15,616 nt of DNA, taken from positions 1 to 15,616 of the forward strand of contig DAOVXW010000002.1 of assembly GCA_030635945.1 (NCBI GenBank), read 5' to 3'. Within the stretch, counting starts at the first letter, position 1, and each line of letters starts with the position of its first letter. Below are positions 7,013-13,248 of this stretch, piece after piece. Both the position numbers and the translations under genes were made by a program. The notes beneath the pieces were generated by a model that did not search any database, was not told where the DNA came from, and worked only from the letters and a program-made list of their open reading frames with translations. The stretch comes from Dehalococcoidia bacterium. Lineage in GTDB: Bacteria > Chloroflexota > Dehalococcoidia > Dehalococcoidales > G020351185.

Positions 7013-8089
7013 ATGGCTATAATAGAAACCTTGAATCTGGGGCAGAAACACAGGCGGCAGTATACCCTGAAGGATATAAACCTCAGCGTAGATGCGGGTG
7101 ATGTATTCGCCCTGATAGGACCGACCGGCGCCGGTAAAACCACCCTCCTCCGCCTCCTCAACCTGCTGGACAAACCATCCGAAGGCAGCATTATCTTTGA
7201 TGGTATAAATGTTACCGTTTCAAATAGTCATTATCTTGATATACGCCGCCGCATGTCTTTCGTGCAGCAGAAGCCGGTGGTGTTTGATATGAGTGTTTTT
7301 GATAACGTTGCCTGCGGTTTGAAGTGGAGGCATCAACAAAGCGAAACGATAAAACAGAAGGTGGGGAATACCCTGAAACTGGTGGGGCTTTCTGATTATG
7401 CAAACCGTAACGCTTTAACGCTCTCCGGCGGCGAAGCGCAGCGGGTAGCCATCGCACGGGCACTAGCTACCAACCCAGAGGTGTTGCTGCTGGACGAACC
7501 CACCGCCAACCTTGATCCCAATTCCATAACTAAAATTGAGGAAGTGCTGACGCACACCATCGCCGAGCAGAAAATAACAGTGGTTATGGCTACCCATGAC
7601 ATGTCCCAGGGGCAGTACTTGGCAAATAAAATAGGCGTAATGATGGACGGCAAACTTTTGCAGACAGGCAGTCCGGATGATATCTTCAACTCGCCGATAA
7701 GCAGAGAGGTGGCCGAGTTCGTCGGCATCGAAAATATACTGGACGGGGAGATAATAGATAAGGATGGCAACCTGGCAACTATAGACGTTAATGGTATCAC
7801 CGTTCAGGCAATTTCCGATTACGCCATCGGCGAAAGAGTTTATATACTTATAAGGCCTGAGGATATAACCCTTACCTTGGCTGGGGATACAACCAGCGCC
7901 AGAAATACGTTCCACGGCAGGATAATAAAAGCAACCCGGATAGGGCCACTCTTCCATATAAAAGCAAACTGCGGTTTTCCTCTGCTGGCCGTTGTTACCA
8001 GGAAGTCGGCGCAGGAGATGGGATTAACTGACGGCAGGGAAATCTACGCCAGCTTCAAAGCCACGGCGATTCACGCCATTAAAAAGTAA
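7013..8089 (+). CDS. tupC: Tungstate ABC transporter ATP-binding protein TupC
   Basis: This ATPase of 358 residues drives tungstate import with TupB. Walker A is GPTGAGKTT (36-44), the Q-loop Gln is Q85, the signature is LSGGE (137-141), Walker B ends in LLLLDE (157-162) and the switch His is H195. All catalytic elements are intact. The region from about residue 235 to the end looks like a TOBE/MOP-type oxyanion-binding domain (REVAEFVGIENILDGEI, VYILIRPEDITL), which in related transporters can give inhibition by internal tungstate or molybdate. The start lies 2 nt after the tupB stop, with GAGG at 7003-7006 as ribosome-binding site. It is the last gene of the tup operon. Confidence 0.92.
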   Translation: MAIIETLNLGQKHRRQYTLKDINLSVDAGDVFALIGPTGAGKTTLLRLLNLLDKPSEGSIIFDGINVTVSNSHYLDIRRRMSFVQQKPVVFDMSVFDNVACGLKWRHQQSETIKQKVGNTLKLVGLSDYANRNALTLSGGEAQRVAIARALATNPEVLLLDEPTANLDPNSITKIEEVLTHTIAEQKITVVMATHDMSQGQYLANKIGVMMDGKLLQTGSPDDIFNSPISREVAEFVGIENILDGEIIDKDGNLATIDVNGITVQAISDYAIGERVYILIRPEDITLTLAGDTTSARNTFHGRIIKATRIGPLFHIKANCGFPLLAVVTRKSAQEMGLTDGREIYASFKATAIHAIKK

Positions 8090-8122
8090 CGCTTTAAGCC
8101 AAACTTTTTAAATGAAAATTTC

Positions 8123-8151
8123 CCCTGATACCAAATATAACTATATCAGGG
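8123..8151. repeat. Perfect 8-bp inverted repeat between tupC and the small gene
   Basis: CCCTGATA (8123-8130) and TATCAGGG (8144-8151) are exact reverse complements with a 13-nt spacer. No T-run follows, so it is a poor intrinsic terminator. It lies 2 nt before the -35 element of the next promoter and could be an activator or repressor site, or a 3'-end stabilising hairpin for the tup mRNA. Confidence 0.5.
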
Positions 8152-8153
8152 TC

Positions 8154-8183
8154 TTGACAAGTATATAACCCAGAGATTATCAT
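8154..8183 (+). promoter_or_regulatory. Promoter of the small hypothetical gene
   Basis: A perfect TTGACA at 8154-8159 is followed by an 18-nt spacer and TATCAT (8178-8183, 5 of 6 positions). Transcription would start near 8190, only some 10 nt before the in-frame ATG at 8200. Translation may therefore be close to leaderless. Confidence 0.6.
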
Positions 8184-8199
8184 TTCACACATATTGATT

Positions 8200-8445
8200 A
8201 TGAATACCACAATGGCTTCCAGATACAAAAAAGGGCAGAGGGTAACAATAGTACCGGCTAAAGATCAATCCGCATCCCCGAGCGACGCGGATATAGAAGA
8301 ATATTTAGGTCAGAGCGGTAAAATCGTTGATTATTACTGGATTCGCCCCGGCACGAAGGTGTTCTATATTTACACTATACGAATCGGCGACAGTAAAAAA
8401 GAGATTGTTGTTCACGAAGACGAGATAGAAGCGCATATAGAGTAG
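8200..8445 (+). CDS. Small hypothetical protein with an SH3/KOW-like fold signature
   Basis: I do not recognise the family. The product has 81 residues and no membrane segment or Cys. It begins basic (ASRYKKGQRVTIVPAKD) and then alternates short beta-like stretches (SGKIVDYYWI, VFYIYTIRI, KEIVVHEDEIEAHIE). This pattern looks like a small beta-barrel such as the SH3-like or KOW domains of translation or redox proteins. The start could be the ATG at 8200 or the ATG at 8212; no Shine-Dalgarno helps to choose. The gene has its own promoter, follows tupABC on the same strand and converges with the DUF456 gene 27 nt further on. Coding is supported by the clean frame and the promoter. Confidence 0.65.
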   Translation: MNTTMASRYKKGQRVTIVPAKDQSASPSDADIEEYLGQSGKIVDYYWIRPGTKVFYIYTIRIGDSKKEIVVHEDEIEAHIE

Positions 8446-8472
8446 CGCCGGATGTTCAGCTTTTCCCATTGC

Positions 8473-8967
8473 CTAAAACAACGAGGCTATAAAGAAACCG
8501 GCCATAACCAGTATAATAACTATCTTCAGTAGGGAACCCAGCATCATACCTATAAAAGTACCCAGCGCCGAACCAAAAGCCTGTTTTATTCCTTTGCCGG
8601 ATACGAACTCCCCCAGCAGTGCCCCGACGAATGGTCCAAAGATAATACCCCATATACCGAAAAATATACCCACCGTAATGCCCACAAACGCCCCGAAAAC
8701 ACCCAGTTTGCTGGCTTTGTGTTTTTTGGCCCCCAGCATGGGCGCAAAGAAATCAATAGCCAGCGAAACAAGCATTATTACGAAGAATACGATTATTGTC
8801 GCAACCGATATTCTTTCAAAGTCGCTGCCTATCGCATAAATAAAAAGCCCCAGCCATGATAGCGGAATGCCGGGTATAACCGGTAAAACCACGCCCAGCA
8901 GGCCTACCAGCATCAGGATAGAGCAGATAATAGCCAGAATAACGGTTACCATTTCCAGTATTGCCAT
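8473..8967 (-). CDS. DUF456-family membrane protein
   Basis: This membrane protein of 164 residues has four or more hydrophobic, glycine-rich segments. The family signature is seen in GVVLPVIPGIPLSWLGLFIYA near the N-terminus and in GFV-like glycine repeats later (GAFVGITVGIFFGIWGIIFGPFVGALLGE). DUF456 proteins have no established function. I chose the ATG at 8967 because family members begin close to the first membrane segment. A GTG at 9006 would add 13 residues and cannot be excluded; neither has a strong Shine-Dalgarno at good distance. The gene is transcribed against its neighbours and shows no functional link to them. Confidence 0.82.
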   Translation of the reverse strand: MAILEMVTVILAIICSILMLVGLLGVVLPVIPGIPLSWLGLFIYAIGSDFERISVATIIVFFVIMLVSLAIDFFAPMLGAKKHKASKLGVFGAFVGITVGIFFGIWGIIFGPFVGALLGEFVSGKGIKQAFGSALGTFIGMMLGSLLKIVIILVMAGFFIASLF

Positions 8968-9006
8968 TCTATCAGAAAAACCTGCTCTCTGGCGATATAG
9001 TTTCAC

Positions 9007-9096
9007 ATCACCATGCCGGCTAAAATACCGAAATATTAAATGCGAATAGTGGATATAAATAATAATGTTTTACCCCCTGAGAAAAGGTAATTTTCG
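9007..9096. other. Divergent intergenic region, AT-rich part
   Basis: This stretch separates the DUF456 gene (- strand) from the cytochrome operon (+ strand). It must hold the DUF456 promoter, but no clear -35/-10 pair is seen on the - strand. I see no RNA gene or repeat in it. Confidence 0.4.
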
Positions 9097-9125
9097 TTGA
9101 CAAAAGCGGATTATTAAGCTAATAT
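9097..9125 (+). promoter_or_regulatory. Promoter of the cytochrome b / cytochrome c operon
   Basis: A perfect TTGACA (9097-9102) is followed by a 17-nt spacer and TAATAT (9120-9125). An alternative -10, TATAAG (9123-9128), has a longer spacer. Transcription would start near 9132 and leave a leader of about 95 nt, in which no conserved RNA structure was recognised. Confidence 0.65.
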
Positions 9126-9212
9126 AAGCTGCCGCTACTTTAACGGGTATGGCTCTGTGATAAAAACACATTGTTTAACCGATAATATTCAATAATAGAA
9201 CGCTCTTTGAGA

Positions 9213-9220
9213 GGGGGAGG
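9213..9220 (+). promoter_or_regulatory. Ribosome-binding site that decides the cytochrome b start
   Basis: GGGGGAGG lies 7 nt before the ATG at 9228. An in-frame TTG at 9207 lies upstream of this site and is therefore not the start. Confidence 0.8.
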
Positions 9221-9227
9221 CAAATTT

Positions 9228-10091
9228 ATGAAGTTAAAGGTTTTAATTATTCTAGTTTTGGTCATAGCGGCATTAGCAGTGGGTATAGTCTTTTCAAACA
9301 CTACTGATGCCGTTTTCTTTGACTCTGTTCCGTGGGTTACGATAGCGGCGGCAGGTCTCGGCTTTGTCCTTGGCATCGCCAGAGCTTTGCTCAAGGGTAA
9401 GGAGAAAATAAGTTATGGCGAGGTTAACCGGCATGGTACCGGCTCTTTCCTTGAACATTGGGGAACCGCACTCGGCATCTTCGCCCTGTTAGCCTCAGCA
9501 ATTTTACTTGGATTCCTATTTTTCCCCAGTATCATGAAGAACCTGGATACAACCGCATTTCCTTTGAATATACACTTTATCGGCGTCGTTATAGCACTAT
9601 TTGGTGGTTTCTTCTTTGTGGGAGACTACATTGCTACTAGAAAATTCGACCGACTTTTACCGAATATTCCTGATATTTTCGGCGGGTTACTTGGTAAATA
9701 TTTCCTCAGGCGTAAATGGTCTTCTGAAGATAAATACCTTTCATCTCAGAAAGTAGCATTTCTTGGATTTGCGCTATTTGGTGGTGTTTTACTGATTTCC
9801 GGAGCCGTTAAAGTAGCAGCTCACATCAGGCCGATAAATGCTGATTACTGGGCATTTTTCACTGTTTTGCACGATTTATTCTCGCTACTTTTCATCTTTT
9901 TGCTAATCGTGCATGTTCTTCTGGTTTTAGGCTTGAGGGAATGGCCGGCTCTCGCTTCCTGGATTACCGGCAAAGTTACCGAAGAGCGTGCGGAGGAAGA
10001 TTACCCCGTTTGGCATAAGGAGTTAAAAACAGGCAAACGCCGGGGTTATAAGTTGCTTGGATATAAGGAGGGTAGTGAAGTTGAAGAGTAA
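9228..10091 (+). CDS. FdnI-like diheme cytochrome b membrane subunit
   Basis: This integral membrane protein of 287 residues has an N-terminal signal-like segment (5-22), a second one (36-51) and four core segments. In the core, H77 and H116 are 39 residues apart and H215 and H229 are 14 apart. As I recall, the four heme-b ligands of E. coli FdnI (H18, H57, H155, H169) show the same spacings. Together with RHGTGSFLEHW, NIHFIGVV and LHDLFSLLFIFLLIVHVLLV this points to a formate dehydrogenase-gamma/cytochrome b561-type protein. The gene is not beside the fdh genes but overlaps the start of a tetraheme cytochrome c gene by 11 nt. A role in moving electrons between quinone and that cytochrome is inferred. 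The C-terminal ~45 residues are charged and probably cytoplasmic. Confidence 0.82.
   Translation: MKLKVLIILVLVIAALAVGIVFSNTTDAVFFDSVPWVTIAAAGLGFVLGIARALLKGKEKISYGEVNRHGTGSFLEHWGTALGIFALLASAILLGFLFFPSIMKNLDTTAFPLNIHFIGVVIALFGGFFFVGDYIATRKFDRLLPNIPDIFGGLLGKYFLRRKWSSEDKYLSSQKVAFLGFALFGGVLLISGAVKVAAHIRPINADYWAFFTVLHDLFSLLFIFLLIVHVLLVLGLREWPALASWITGKVTEERAEEDYPVWHKELKTGKRRGYKLLGYKEGSEVEE
10065..10072 (+). promoter_or_regulatory. Ribosome-binding site for a TTG start
   Basis: AAGGAGGG ends 8 nt before the TTG at 10081, an ideal distance. A GTG at 10075 in the same frame is too close (2 nt) to the site. This places the cytochrome c start at 10081, inside the end of the cytochrome b gene. Confidence 0.75.
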
Positions 10092-10608
10092 TTTAAAGAT
10101 ATGTTTGCTTATTTTAGGTCTTTTAACCCTGGCTCTGGTGGTTGTTGCCTGCGGCCGTACTTCAGTGCCGGGCGACCGGGTAAATACAATACCCCACGAA
10201 GTGGACTGGGGATTTACTAACTGCCTTGTCTGCCATACCGGCGGTGACATAGCTTTACCCGTCATTCTTCACCCTACTAATCCTACTAATGATGATTGTT
10301 TAAATGTTGGGTGCCACTTCGTAGAAGGCTCACCACCGATTACGACGACTACTACACCACCAGTTACGACGACCACTACTACACCACCGGTTACGGATAC
10401 TACTACGCCGCCGGTTACAACAGTAGGACCGCCGCCGGTAATATCTGCTGAATTCCATCCAGGTCTAGCGGATGTCATCCTATGCTTCATATGCCATGTA
10501 GGCGAAGAAGGTTTTGTCGTTGACCCTTGGCCTGCAATCCATGTGGAAGAAGGCCGTGCCAATGATAGCTGCCTGGATGCTGACTGCCACGTATTCGAAC
10601 AAACATAG
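10081..10608 (+). CDS. Tetraheme c-type cytochrome lipoprotein with Thr/Pro linker
   Basis: This exported protein of 175 residues probably carries four c-type hemes. The N-terminus is a lipoprotein signal, with VVAC and C24 as the lipidated Cys. Two modules follow. The first has CLVCH (48-52) and CLNVGCH (73-79); the second has CFICH (135-139) and CLDADCH (164-170). Each module thus has a CX2CH site and then a CX4CH site, a spacing known from class III cytochrome c3. Histidines between them (H64, H154) and before each module (H39, H126) could be distal ligands. A Thr/Pro-rich linker at about 85-119 joins the modules. The TTG start at 10081 has an ideal Shine-Dalgarno and overlaps cytochrome b by 11 nt. 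A strong terminator follows. Function as electron carrier at the outer face of the membrane is inferred. Confidence 0.85.
   Translation: MKSNLKICLLILGLLTLALVVVACGRTSVPGDRVNTIPHEVDWGFTNCLVCHTGGDIALPVILHPTNPTNDDCLNVGCHFVEGSPPITTTTTPPVTTTTTTPPVTDTTTPPVTTVGPPPVISAEFHPGLADVILCFICHVGEEGFVVDPWPAIHVEEGRANDSCLDADCHVFEQT
10340..10438 (+). repeat. Four imperfect tandem repeats coding the Thr/Pro linker
   Basis: Four units beginning with TTAC and ending in CACCAG, CACCGG or GCCGG lie head to tail: 10340-10363 (24 nt), 10364-10390 (27 nt), 10391-10414 (24 nt) and 10415-10438 (24 nt). All lengths are multiples of three, so copy number can change without a frameshift. The units code for VTTTTTPP-like peptides and become less alike towards the 3' end. 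Confidence 0.8.
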
Positions 10609-10638
10609 GATGAAGAAAAGCTAACATTTGATTAACCC

Positions 10639-10676
10639 GGTTTTGGGGAGCAATTTTGCTCCCCAAAACCCTTTTT
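10639..10676 (+). terminator. Strong intrinsic terminator of the cytochrome operon
   Basis: Arms of 15 nt (10639-10653 and 10656-10670) are perfect reverse complements, starting GGTTTTGGGGAGC. A T-run (10672-10676) follows. It lies 30 nt after the cytochrome c stop and separates this operon from the ccm genes. Confidence 0.94.
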
Positions 10677-10730
10677 ATTAACTTGTTCAAGCAGCATAAC
10701 TTGAAAACCGGAACTATCTGATAAATATTA

Positions 10731-10739
10731 TGCTATAAT
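10731..10739 (+). promoter_or_regulatory. Extended -10 promoter of the ccm operon
   Basis: TGCTATAAT is a perfect TATAAT with an extended TGn. No good -35 hexamer is found 17 nt upstream, which is common for extended -10 promoters. Transcription would start near 10746, 33 nt before the ccmE start. Confidence 0.65.
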
Positions 10740-10778
10740 ATTATATAATTACCCGAACCGTCCGCTAAGGAGTAAGCG

Positions 10779-11165
10779 TTGCTGAAGAAGAAAAAATATC
10801 TTATTGGTGGACTTATCCTGATCGCCGCCCTTATCTTTCTGGGATATTTTAGTTTTATGGGCGGGTTGACCTATTATTACGAGGTCGGTGAACTACTGGA
10901 TGAAGCAAACTCCATCACCGGGCAGACGGTACGGGCCAGCGGTAACGTGGCTGACGATGTAGTGAAGGACGGGCTTGAGCTGCGGTTTACCATTCTGGAT
11001 ATGAGCGATAGCGAAACCAGCCTGCCGGTAGTTTACAGCGGGGCTGTTCCCGATACCTTCAAGGTTGGTAATCAGGTGGTGGTCGAAGGTGAATATACCG
11101 GCGGTGTATTTGAAGCCGAAGCCATTATAGTAAAATGTGGCTCCAAGTTTATTCCAGAGGAATAG
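10779..11165 (+). CDS. ccmE: Heme chaperone CcmE, Cys-type variant
   Basis: CcmE carries heme from CcmC to CcmF during cytochrome c maturation outside the membrane. The protein has 128 residues: a basic start (KKKKY), one membrane anchor (about 8-27) and an OB-fold domain (GQTVRASGNV, LELRFTILD, LPVVYSGAVPDTF, GNQVVVEGEY, GVFEAEAI). In most bacteria the heme binds covalently to a His in LAKHDE-like context. Here the corresponding text is VKCGSKF, so the residue is C120, with F124 four residues on. Cys-type CcmE (CX3Y) is known in archaea and some sulfate reducers; this one has CX3F. The TTG start at 10779 has AAGGAG (10767-10772) 6 nt upstream. The gene is the first of the ccm operon. Confidence 0.88.
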   Translation: MLKKKKYLIGGLILIAALIFLGYFSFMGGLTYYYEVGELLDEANSITGQTVRASGNVADDVVKDGLELRFTILDMSDSETSLPVVYSGAVPDTFKVGNQVVVEGEYTGGVFEAEAIIVKCGSKFIPEE

Positions 11166-11186
11166 GATTGCTTTAGGAGGCAGTAA

Positions 11187-13148
11187 ATGGCAGAAATAGG
11201 CTATATATCTCTGGTTCTTGCCTTCGTGGCTTGTCTCTACTCGATAGCCGCCTATATATTCGGTTCACGTACCAACCGCCCGGGAGTAATCGGCAGTGCC
11301 AATAAAAGTGTTCTTGCCGCTGCAGTACTATTCACAATATCCGCCGTTACTCTTTTGATAGCTCTGATCAACCACCAGTTTCAGATAGAGTATGTCGCCT
11401 CATATACCAGCACTTATATGACCCTGCCCTACCTGATTAGCGCTCTATGGGCCGGCAGCGCCGGTTCGCTGCTTTTCTGGGGCTGGATTATTTCACTCTC
11501 CGCCGCCGTAGTCGTACTCAGGAAAAGAAAACAGGGATGGAAACTGGTGCCCTATGCCTCTATGATTGTTATGGCAGTCCAGGCATTTTTCCTCCTGCTC
11601 CTCATCGTCGCCCAGAATCCCTTCCACAAACTGGACTTTTTGCCTGCTGAGGGCATCGGTCTGAATCCCCTGCTTGAAAATCCGGGTATGATATTTCACC
11701 CGCCGGTTCTGCTTGCCGGTTTTGCCGTTTTTACCGTCCCCTTCGCCTTTGCCATCGCCGCCCTTATTACCCGCAGTCTTAATAGTGACTGGCTGGCGGC
11801 AGTAAAGCGATGGGCACTGCTGGGCTGGCTCCTGCTGGGAGCGGGTAATTTAATCGGCGCCTGGTGGGCTTACGCCGAGCTGGGCTGGGGTGGCTACTGG
11901 AGCTGGGACCCGGTGGAGAATGCCGGGCTGATGCCTTGGCTGCTGGCAACCGCTTTTGTGCATTCCATTATAATTCAAAGGCGAAAAGGGGTGCTCAAGC
12001 TGTGGAGCATGACGCTTATAATCCTGACCTTCTTACTGACCATTTTTGGCACATTCATAACCCGCAGCGATATCCTCAGTTCGGTACATACCTTCGGTAA
12101 AACAGCCGTCGGTCCCTTTTTGCTCGCCTTTCTTATCGTTGCCTTTGTCGGCTCACTGGCTCTGCTCATCTACCGCCGTAAAGACTTAAAGGACGATGCC
12201 GAAATCGGCTCCTTCTTCTCGCGTGAAGGCGCCTTTATGCTGAACAATATACTTTTATTTATTGTCACTTTTGTTATTTTCTGGGGAACCATTTTCCCCA
12301 CTATCTCGGAATTAGTAAGCGGCACCAGCATTAGTATCGCCGCATCATATTTTAACCAGGTCGCCACACCATTCCTGCTGGCTATAGTCCTTCTTTCAGG
12401 AATATGTGTTCTCATCACATGGCGGCGAATATCCGCAAAAATGCTGAAACGCAATATCCTGTGGTCGGTGGTAGCAGCACTGGTGGTGATTATAGTGCTG
12501 GTGGCTTTTGGCGTAAGGCATTGGTATGCACTGCTTATTTACTTCATATGCGCTTTTGTTATCTCGGCTTTATTCTCCCAGTGGTTCCGGGAGGTAATGG
12601 TCCTGAGCCGGGCGAAGGCTATAAACTGGTTCAAGGCATGCTGGGGCCTGTTTGTGGCAAACAGAAGCCGTTACGGCGGTTTCATGGTTCATATCGCCAT
12701 TATTTTAATGGCCATCGGTGTTACCGGCTCATCACTATTTGATGTTGAAAAGGAAGCCGAGCTGCTGCCCGGGGGATCAATAACCATTAACGACTATACC
12801 ATTACTCTTGACAGCCTTATCCCCGAACCCGACGAGCCCAGGATGATAGTCACCGCCGAACTGGATATCTACAGGGGTGATACATTCATTGGCCATATGT
12901 TCCCGCAGGTTATTTTTCACAACAACTTTGAGCAACCGGTATCCGAAGTCGCCATCCGCTCCACGCTGACTGAAGACCTTTACATCCAACTGGCAAGCTG
13001 GGAAGTTGTTACCCTGTCGGATGGCAGCGAAACCATACGGGCCGGCCTGGTTGCCCTGGTCAATCCCCTGGTCATCTGGATATGGATCGGTGGCGGTCTT
13101 TTCCTCTTCGGCGGTTTAATCGCCTTCTGGCCCGGACGAAGAGAGTAA
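11187..13148 (+). CDS. ccmF: Cytochrome c heme lyase subunit CcmF
   Basis: CcmF takes heme from CcmE and attaches it to apocytochrome Cys residues. The protein has 653 residues and many membrane segments. The tryptophan-rich heme-handling motif is at 232-242 (LGWGGYWSWDP, followed by VENAGLMPWL). The conserved HPPVLLAG begins at H171, and a further His lies in MVHIAIILMAIGV. The C-terminal outside domain carries the family text PQVIFHNN and TEDLYIQLASWE, then the last membrane segment (NPLVIWIWIGG). Length and motifs are those of a full CcmF. AGGAGG (11175-11180) lies 6 nt before the ATG, and the gene follows ccmE after 21 nt. Confidence 0.95.
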   Translation: MAEIGYISLVLAFVACLYSIAAYIFGSRTNRPGVIGSANKSVLAAAVLFTISAVTLLIALINHQFQIEYVASYTSTYMTLPYLISALWAGSAGSLLFWGWIISLSAAVVVLRKRKQGWKLVPYASMIVMAVQAFFLLLLIVAQNPFHKLDFLPAEGIGLNPLLENPGMIFHPPVLLAGFAVFTVPFAFAIAALITRSLNSDWLAAVKRWALLGWLLLGAGNLIGAWWAYAELGWGGYWSWDPVENAGLMPWLLATAFVHSIIIQRRKGVLKLWSMTLIILTFLLTIFGTFITRSDILSSVHTFGKTAVGPFLLAFLIVAFVGSLALLIYRRKDLKDDAEIGSFFSREGAFMLNNILLFIVTFVIFWGTIFPTISELVSGTSISIAASYFNQVATPFLLAIVLLSGICVLITWRRISAKMLKRNILWSVVAALVVIIVLVAFGVRHWYALLIYFICAFVISALFSQWFREVMVLSRAKAINWFKACWGLFVANRSRYGGFMVHIAIILMAIGVTGSSLFDVEKEAELLPGGSITINDYTITLDSLIPEPDEPRMIVTAELDIYRGDTFIGHMFPQVIFHNNFEQPVSEVAIRSTLTEDLYIQLASWEVVTLSDGSETIRAGLVALVNPLVIWIWIGGGLFLFGGLIAFWPGRRE

Positions 13149-13248
13149 CCTGATGCCGGGGCTATAACTTCTCCCGAACCGGCGTTCAACCCTTTCGGCT
13201 GCATCAACGTTTGCATTGGCAGGCTTTTAAAAGTAGAATAATACGGAA
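13149..13248. other. Spacer between ccmF and ccmA
   Basis: This is the largest gap inside the ccm operon. It can form a hairpin (GCCGG 13155-13159 with CCGGC 13179-13183) without a T-run. TTGCAT (13211-13216), 17 nt and TAGAAT (13234-13239) could be a weak internal promoter for ccmABCD. No coding sequence is seen in it. Confidence 0.35.

Noticed and set aside
7463..7957. Open frame of 164 codons on the - strand inside tupC
   Set aside because: The + strand frame carries all ABC ATPase motifs over the whole stretch. The antisense product resembles nothing and no start signal is present.
8123..8151. Inverted repeat considered as the intrinsic terminator of tupABC
   Set aside because: No T-run follows the second arm and the 13-nt loop is large. 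An operator or mRNA-end hairpin is at least as likely, so it was listed as a repeat.
10340..10438. Short direct repeats considered as a CRISPR array
   Set aside because: The units follow one another without unique spacers and code for a Thr/Pro linker within a real gene.
10269..10562. Open frame of 97 codons on the - strand with a Val/Gly-rich repeat protein
   Set aside because: It is the antisense reading of the Thr/Pro linker and heme modules of the cytochrome. It has no ribosome-binding site or family likeness, and the + strand frame has four heme motifs.
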